The notes beneath the pieces are model-generated. The model searched no databases. It was not told where the DNA came from and saw only the letters and a program-made list of their open reading frames with translations. DNA of 6,766 nucleotides from the NCBI GenBank assembly GCA_902495085.1, contig CABUWA010000107.1, positions 1 to 6,766 on the forward strand, given 5' to 3'. The position numbers were made by a program, and so were the translations under genes. The stretch comes from an uncultured Collinsella sp. (GTDB taxonomy: Bacteria > Actinomycetota > Coriobacteriia > Coriobacteriales > Coriobacteriaceae). Shown piece after piece: positions 3,923-6,766 of the stretch (its first letter is position 1; each line of letters begins with the position of its first letter).

Positions 3923-6250
3923 TTAAGCGGAAACTGCGGCGGAAGCAGCGTTGGTCTCGTCCTCGTCGGTCCATGCATGCTTGGGCATGGGACGGAAGAT
4001 CTGGAAGAGCATCGCAACCAGCAGCACAATGGCCACAACCGTCCAGATACCAAACTGCCCAAGGACAAGCAGGTTGTAGAACTGGTTGATGAACAGGCCG
4101 ATCACCCAAGCGAAGGCGCACTCGTAGCCGATGGCAATCGCGGTCCACTTGCCAGAGTCCATCTGGTTGCGGATGGTGCCAATGGCGGCAAAGCACGGAG
4201 CGCACAGCAGGTTGAAGGCGCCGAAGGCCACGCAAGCGCCCATGGTGGGGAACATGCCGGCAAACGCGGTCCACAGGCTCGGGTCGGTCTCGCCCGCGTC
4301 GGCGACGGACAGCAGCGAGCCGGCGGTGGCGACGACGTTCTCCTTGGCGACGAGGCCAGAGACGGTCAGTGCGGTTGCCTGCCAGGTGCTAAAGCCGAGC
4401 GGGGCGAAGATCCAAGCGACCAGGTTGCCGAGCATGGCGAGCACGGAGTAGTCCATGAACTCCTCGGGGATGCCGTCCATCGCAGGCAGGAAGCCAAAGG
4501 AACCGTTGTAGCTACCAAAGTTGGACAGGAACCAAACCACGACAGTGGACGCGAAGATGACCGTACCGGCCTTCTTGATAAAGGCCCAGCAGCGCTCCCA
4601 CACGTGCAGCGCCCAGGAACGGATCGCCGGGAAGTGGTAGGCAGGAAGCTCCATGACAAACGGGGTCGGACGGCCGGCGAAGAGCTTGGTCTTCTTGAGC
4701 ATGAGGCCCGAGGCGATGACGGCAAAGACGCCCAGGAAGTAGAAGAGCGGGCTGATCCATGCGGCCGTGGTGGAAGAATCGCCAATGATGGAGCCCATGA
4801 GCAGGGCGATGATCGGCAGCTTGGCGCCGCAGGGGATGAACGTGGTGGTCATGACCGTCATGCGGCGGTCCTTCTCGTTCTCGATGGTCTTGGTGGCCAT
4901 GACGCCGGGGACGCCGCAGCCCGAGGACACGAGCATGGGGATGAACGACTTACCGGACAGGCCAAAGCGGCGGAACACGCGGTCCATGATGAAGGCGACG
5001 CGGGCCATATAGCCGCAGTCCTCTAGGAAGGACAGCATGACGAACAGCAGGAACATCTGCGGGACGAAGCCGAAGATAGCGCCCAGGCCGCCGACGATAC
5101 CGTCGCAGACCAGCGAATCGACCAGGCCACCGTCCTCGGTGCCACCCGCCACAAGGGCGTCGTGGACCATGGTGGTAATACCCGGAACATACGGGCCATA
5201 CTCCGCCGGGTCAACCGAATCGGCGGCGTCACCCGCAGCCTCGACAGCCTCATCGTAGGCGTCGCGGCCCTGGCCGAGCACGTACCAACCGTCGGTGCCG
5301 AAGAGCTGATCGTTGGTGAAGTCGGTCACCGTGCCGCCCAGAGTGGAGACGGCGATGTAGTACACGCAGAACATGATGACGACAAAGATCGGCAGGCCCA
5401 AAATACGGTTGGTAACCACGCGGTCGATCTTCTCGGAGGTGCTCATCTTGGCCGGAGCCTTGGTGAGGCACTCGTCAATGATGTGGGCAATCACGCCGTA
5501 ACGCTCGCCGGTAATGATGGACTCGGCGTCGTCGTCGCAGTCCTGCTCGCACTGAGCGACCAGCTGCTCCACGCGAGCGGCCTTCTCCTTGGTGAGGTTG
5601 ATGAGCTTGCAGGCGTCCGCGTCGCGCTCGAACAGCTTGACAGCGTAGTAGCGGCGCTTGTTGGCGGGAACGCTCGCCGGCAGGTTGTTCTCGATGTGGT
5701 CCAGAACGTCCTCGATGGAGGAATCGAACTTGTGCTCCGGCACCTGGCCCTTAGAAGCAGCGGACTTCTTGACCTGCTCGAAGAGCTCCTTGATGCCCTT
5801 GTTCTTAAGAGCCGAGATCATCATGACCGGACAACCGAGCTTCTTGGAGAGCTTGTCCGTGTCGATCTTATCGCCGTTCTTCTCGACCAGGTCGGCCATG
5901 TTGAGGGCAACGACCACGGGCAGACCGGTCTCGATAACCTGAAGCGCCAGGTACAGGTTACGCTCGAGGTTGGTGGCATCGACGACTTGGACGACAACAT
6001 CGGGCTCGCCGCTCATGAGGTAGTCGCGTGAGCACTGCTCCTCGGGGCTGTAGGGAGAAAGCGAGTAGATGCCAGGGAGGTCCGTGATGGTAACGTTCTT
6101 GTCGCTTAGGAGCTTGGCTTCCTTTTTCTCAACCGTGACGCCGGGCCAGTTGCCAACGTAGCCGTTGGCGCCGGTGATCAGGTTGAAAAGCGTGGTCTTG
6201 CCGCAGTTGGGGTTACCCGCCAGCGCGACATGGATCTGAGAATCCGCCAT
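3923..6250 (-). CDS. feoB: Ferrous iron transport protein B (FeoB), GTPase-linked permease
   Basis: FeoB imports Fe2+ across the cytoplasmic membrane. This 775-residue protein is within the family's normal length. The N-terminal G domain shows G1 GNPNCGKT (12-19), G2 T39 in PGVTVEKK, G3 DLPG (57-60), G4 NMAD (117-120) and G5 SALKNKG (146-152). A helical regulatory region follows (about 165-265). The membrane part starts near residue 283. It contains both Gate motifs with their conserved cysteines, SSGCGVPGVMATKTI (442-456, C445) and FIPCGAKLPI (471-480, C474). Later come GLVAKENVVAT (632-642) and LLCAPCFAAIG (681-691), then last helices near 704-752 and a short acidic cytoplasmic tail. Residues about 322-352, probably external between the first two helices, form an acidic loop that looks longer than in the proteobacterial proteins I know. 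ATG 6250 is preceded by AGAAGG 5 bases upstream. It lies downstream of two feoA-type genes and before a strong terminator. Confidence 0.97.
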   Translation of the reverse strand: MADSQIHVALAGNPNCGKTTLFNLITGANGYVGNWPGVTVEKKEAKLLSDKNVTITDLPGIYSLSPYSPEEQCSRDYLMSGEPDVVVQVVDATNLERNLYLALQVIETGLPVVVALNMADLVEKNGDKIDTDKLSKKLGCPVMMISALKNKGIKELFEQVKKSAASKGQVPEHKFDSSIEDVLDHIENNLPASVPANKRRYYAVKLFERDADACKLINLTKEKAARVEQLVAQCEQDCDDDAESIITGERYGVIAHIIDECLTKAPAKMSTSEKIDRVVTNRILGLPIFVVIMFCVYYIAVSTLGGTVTDFTNDQLFGTDGWYVLGQGRDAYDEAVEAAGDAADSVDPAEYGPYVPGITTMVHDALVAGGTEDGGLVDSLVCDGIVGGLGAIFGFVPQMFLLFVMLSFLEDCGYMARVAFIMDRVFRRFGLSGKSFIPMLVSSGCGVPGVMATKTIENEKDRRMTVMTTTFIPCGAKLPIIALLMGSIIGDSSTTAAWISPLFYFLGVFAVIASGLMLKKTKLFAGRPTPFVMELPAYHFPAIRSWALHVWERCWAFIKKAGTVIFASTVVVWFLSNFGSYNGSFGFLPAMDGIPEEFMDYSVLAMLGNLVAWIFAPLGFSTWQATALTVSGLVAKENVVATAGSLLSVADAGETDPSLWTAFAGMFPTMGACVAFGAFNLLCAPCFAAIGTIRNQMDSGKWTAIAIGYECAFAWVIGLFINQFYNLLVLGQFGIWTVVAIVLLVAMLFQIFRPMPKHAWTDEDETNAASAAVSA

Positions 6251-6270
6251 TCAATCCTTCTTCCTTGTAT

Positions 6271-6296
6271 GCCCGCGCTGCTTTCTCCGCGCAGGC
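6271..6296 (-). other. GC-rich hairpin in the feoA-feoB spacer, upstream of the feoB ribosome binding site
   Basis: GCCCGCGC (6271-6278) pairs with GCGCAGGC (6289-6296) over a 10-base loop; the one non-Watson-Crick position is a G-U wobble in the minus-strand RNA. No U-tract follows (ATACAAGG), so it is not an intrinsic terminator. It sits about 8 bases before the purine-rich AGGAAGAAGGA leader of feoB and could protect a processed feoB mRNA or tune translation. Confidence 0.5.
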
Positions 6297-6323
6297 TGGA
6301 TAATGTGCTTCAAAGTTGCAGCA

Positions 6324-6347
6324 TTAAGTTAGAAAAACCTAACTTTA
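6324..6347. promoter_or_regulatory. Candidate iron-responsive operator (DtxR/IdeR-like palindrome) between feoA and feoB
   Basis: AAGTTAG (6326-6332) and CTAACTT (6339-6345) form a perfect 7-bp inverted repeat over AAAAAC, in a short AT-rich patch. The longer halves, TTAAGTTAG and CTAACTTTA, match the DtxR/IdeR iron-box halves TTAGGTTAG and CTAACCTAA at 8 of 9 and 7 of 9 positions. The half-site spacing here is 6 bases rather than 1, which weakens the match. On the minus strand a weak -10-like CATTAT (6305-6300) lies just downstream, so an internal iron-controlled feoB promoter is possible. The palindrome is seen; its regulator is inferred. Confidence 0.4.
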
Positions 6348-6373
6348 TCTGCAGAAATATACGTCGCGAGCCC

Positions 6374-6595
6374 TTACTGGACCTCGACGACGGCCGCCTC
6401 CTCCTTGCGGATGGAAAGCTCGTAGCCGCGCACGTTGATCTCGACCGGATCACCGAGCGGCGCAACCTTCACGACCTTGAACGAAGTGCCCTTGATGAGC
6501 CCCAGGTCCATAAGGTGGCGGCGAAGCGCACCCTCACCGTGAAGCTTGACGATGGTGGAGCTCTCGCCCACCTTAACGTCACCCAACGTCTTCAT
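6374..6595 (-). CDS. feoA: FeoA family protein, ferrous iron transport accessory
   Basis: This 73-residue cytoplasmic protein has the SH3-like FeoA pattern. An opening strand (LGDVKVGESSTIVKL, 4-18) leads to G20-E21-G22 and then LRRHLMDLGLIKGTSFKVVKVAPLGDPVEINVRGYELSIRKEEA. The 'LMDLGLIKGT' and 'GDPVEINVRGYELSIRKEEA' segments are hallmarks of FeoA and of the C-terminal domain of DtxR regulators. FeoA is needed for FeoB-dependent Fe2+ uptake and is thought to act on FeoB from the cytoplasm. The ATG at 6595 is preceded by AAAGGGGG with an 8-base spacer. feoB starts 123 bases downstream and a second FeoA-type gene ends 39 bases upstream, so all three are probably co-transcribed. Confidence 0.93.
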   Translation of the reverse strand: MKTLGDVKVGESSTIVKLHGEGALRRHLMDLGLIKGTSFKVVKVAPLGDPVEINVRGYELSIRKEEAAVVEVQ

Positions 6596-6603
6596 CCTCT
6601 TGT

Positions 6604-6611
6604 CCCCCTTT
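6604..6611 (-). promoter_or_regulatory. Ribosome binding site of feoA
   Basis: The minus strand reads AAAGGGGG at 6611-6604, 8 bases before the ATG at 6595. It lies in the 39-base gap after the upstream FeoA-type gene, consistent with a shared transcript and independent translation starts. Confidence 0.55.
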
Positions 6612-6634
6612 CGGTTTTTATGAAATGCTGCAGA

Positions 6635-6766
6635 CTAACCGACGGTCATGATGTGCATGGCAACCTTGGAATCGATGCCAAAGCGTGCGCCCAGCACCGT
6701 GACGATGATATTGGCGCCACTCGAGCTCACCACGTGGATTTCGTTGCCCTCGACAAAGCCGAGGTC
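6635..6766 (-). CDS. Second FeoA-type protein, C-terminal part only (runs off the window)
   Basis: Reading the minus strand in from base 6766 gives 43 residues and then a TAG stop at 6637-6635. They begin DLGFVEGNEIHVVSSS and end with FGIDSKVAMHIMTVG. The pattern LGF-x-EG-x-E-x-x-V, then G-x-N-x-I-V-x-V-x-G-x-R-F-x-I-D, then a short helix matches the C-terminal half of FeoA/SH3-like domains. It is clearly not a copy of the neighbouring FeoA, since few residues match. Tandem, divergent feoA genes before feoB are known in Firmicutes and related anaerobes. The start is outside the window, so total length and any N-terminal domain are unknown. Confidence 0.85.
   Translation of the reverse strand, partial: DLGFVEGNEIHVVSSSGANIIVTVLGARFGIDSKVAMHIMTVG

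Noticed and set aside
3872..6031. Plus-strand open frames of 384 and 289 codons opposite feoB
   Set aside because: Low-complexity, strongly charged translations typical of antisense frames in high-GC DNA. feoB fully explains this stretch.
6251..6373. Riboswitch in the feoA-feoB spacer
   Set aside because: Only two simple hairpins are visible, with no multi-helix conserved core of a known metal riboswitch. A protein-bound operator fits better.

Overview
The window looks like a chromosomal segment of a high-GC gut Actinobacterium of the Coriobacteriia, most like Collinsella or a relative. This is inferred from strong G/C bias at third codon positions, the Firmicute-like style of the Feo proteins, and the gene content (a flavin/FeS enoate reductase-type enzyme and a FeoB-associated Cys-rich membrane protein). 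No rRNA or other taxonomic marker is present, so the genus is an impression, not a result.

Layout. Bases 1-30 hold three copies of a 10-bp direct repeat. They lie just upstream of a plus-strand gene (47-1138) for an AAA+ ATPase of the Orc1/Cdc6-like 'ATP-binding protein' type. This gene converges on a minus-strand block across a 356-bp gene-free region (1139-1494). That region holds a 15-bp perfect inverted repeat, a bidirectional Rho-independent terminator and a REP-like hairpin. The rest is on the minus strand. In transcription order from the right edge it is: the 3' end of one feoA-type gene (6635-6766, partial), a second complete feoA (6374-6595), feoB (3923-6250), a terminator (3865-3893), a 66-residue FeoB-associated Cys-rich membrane protein (3547-3747), and a 649-residue old-yellow-enzyme/2-enoate reductase-like oxidoreductase (1495-3444).

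How the genes work together. The Feo genes form a ferrous iron importer. FeoB is the GTPase-coupled membrane permease, the two FeoA-type SH3-fold proteins are its cytoplasmic accessories, and the small Cys-rich membrane protein is a known Feo companion in anaerobes. An AT-rich palindrome between feoA and feoB, whose half-sites resemble DtxR/IdeR iron boxes, is a candidate iron-dependent operator. The reductase needs FMN, FAD and a [4Fe-4S] cluster, so it is a consumer of iron. It has its own palindrome-containing upstream region and is probably a separate transcription unit. The ATPase looks unrelated to iron.

No clearly new multi-gene system is visible. The points most worth checking are the altered catalytic motif in the reductase, the iron-box-like palindrome, the REP-like elements sharing a CAGGTT core at two gene ends, and the iteron-like repeats before the ATPase.
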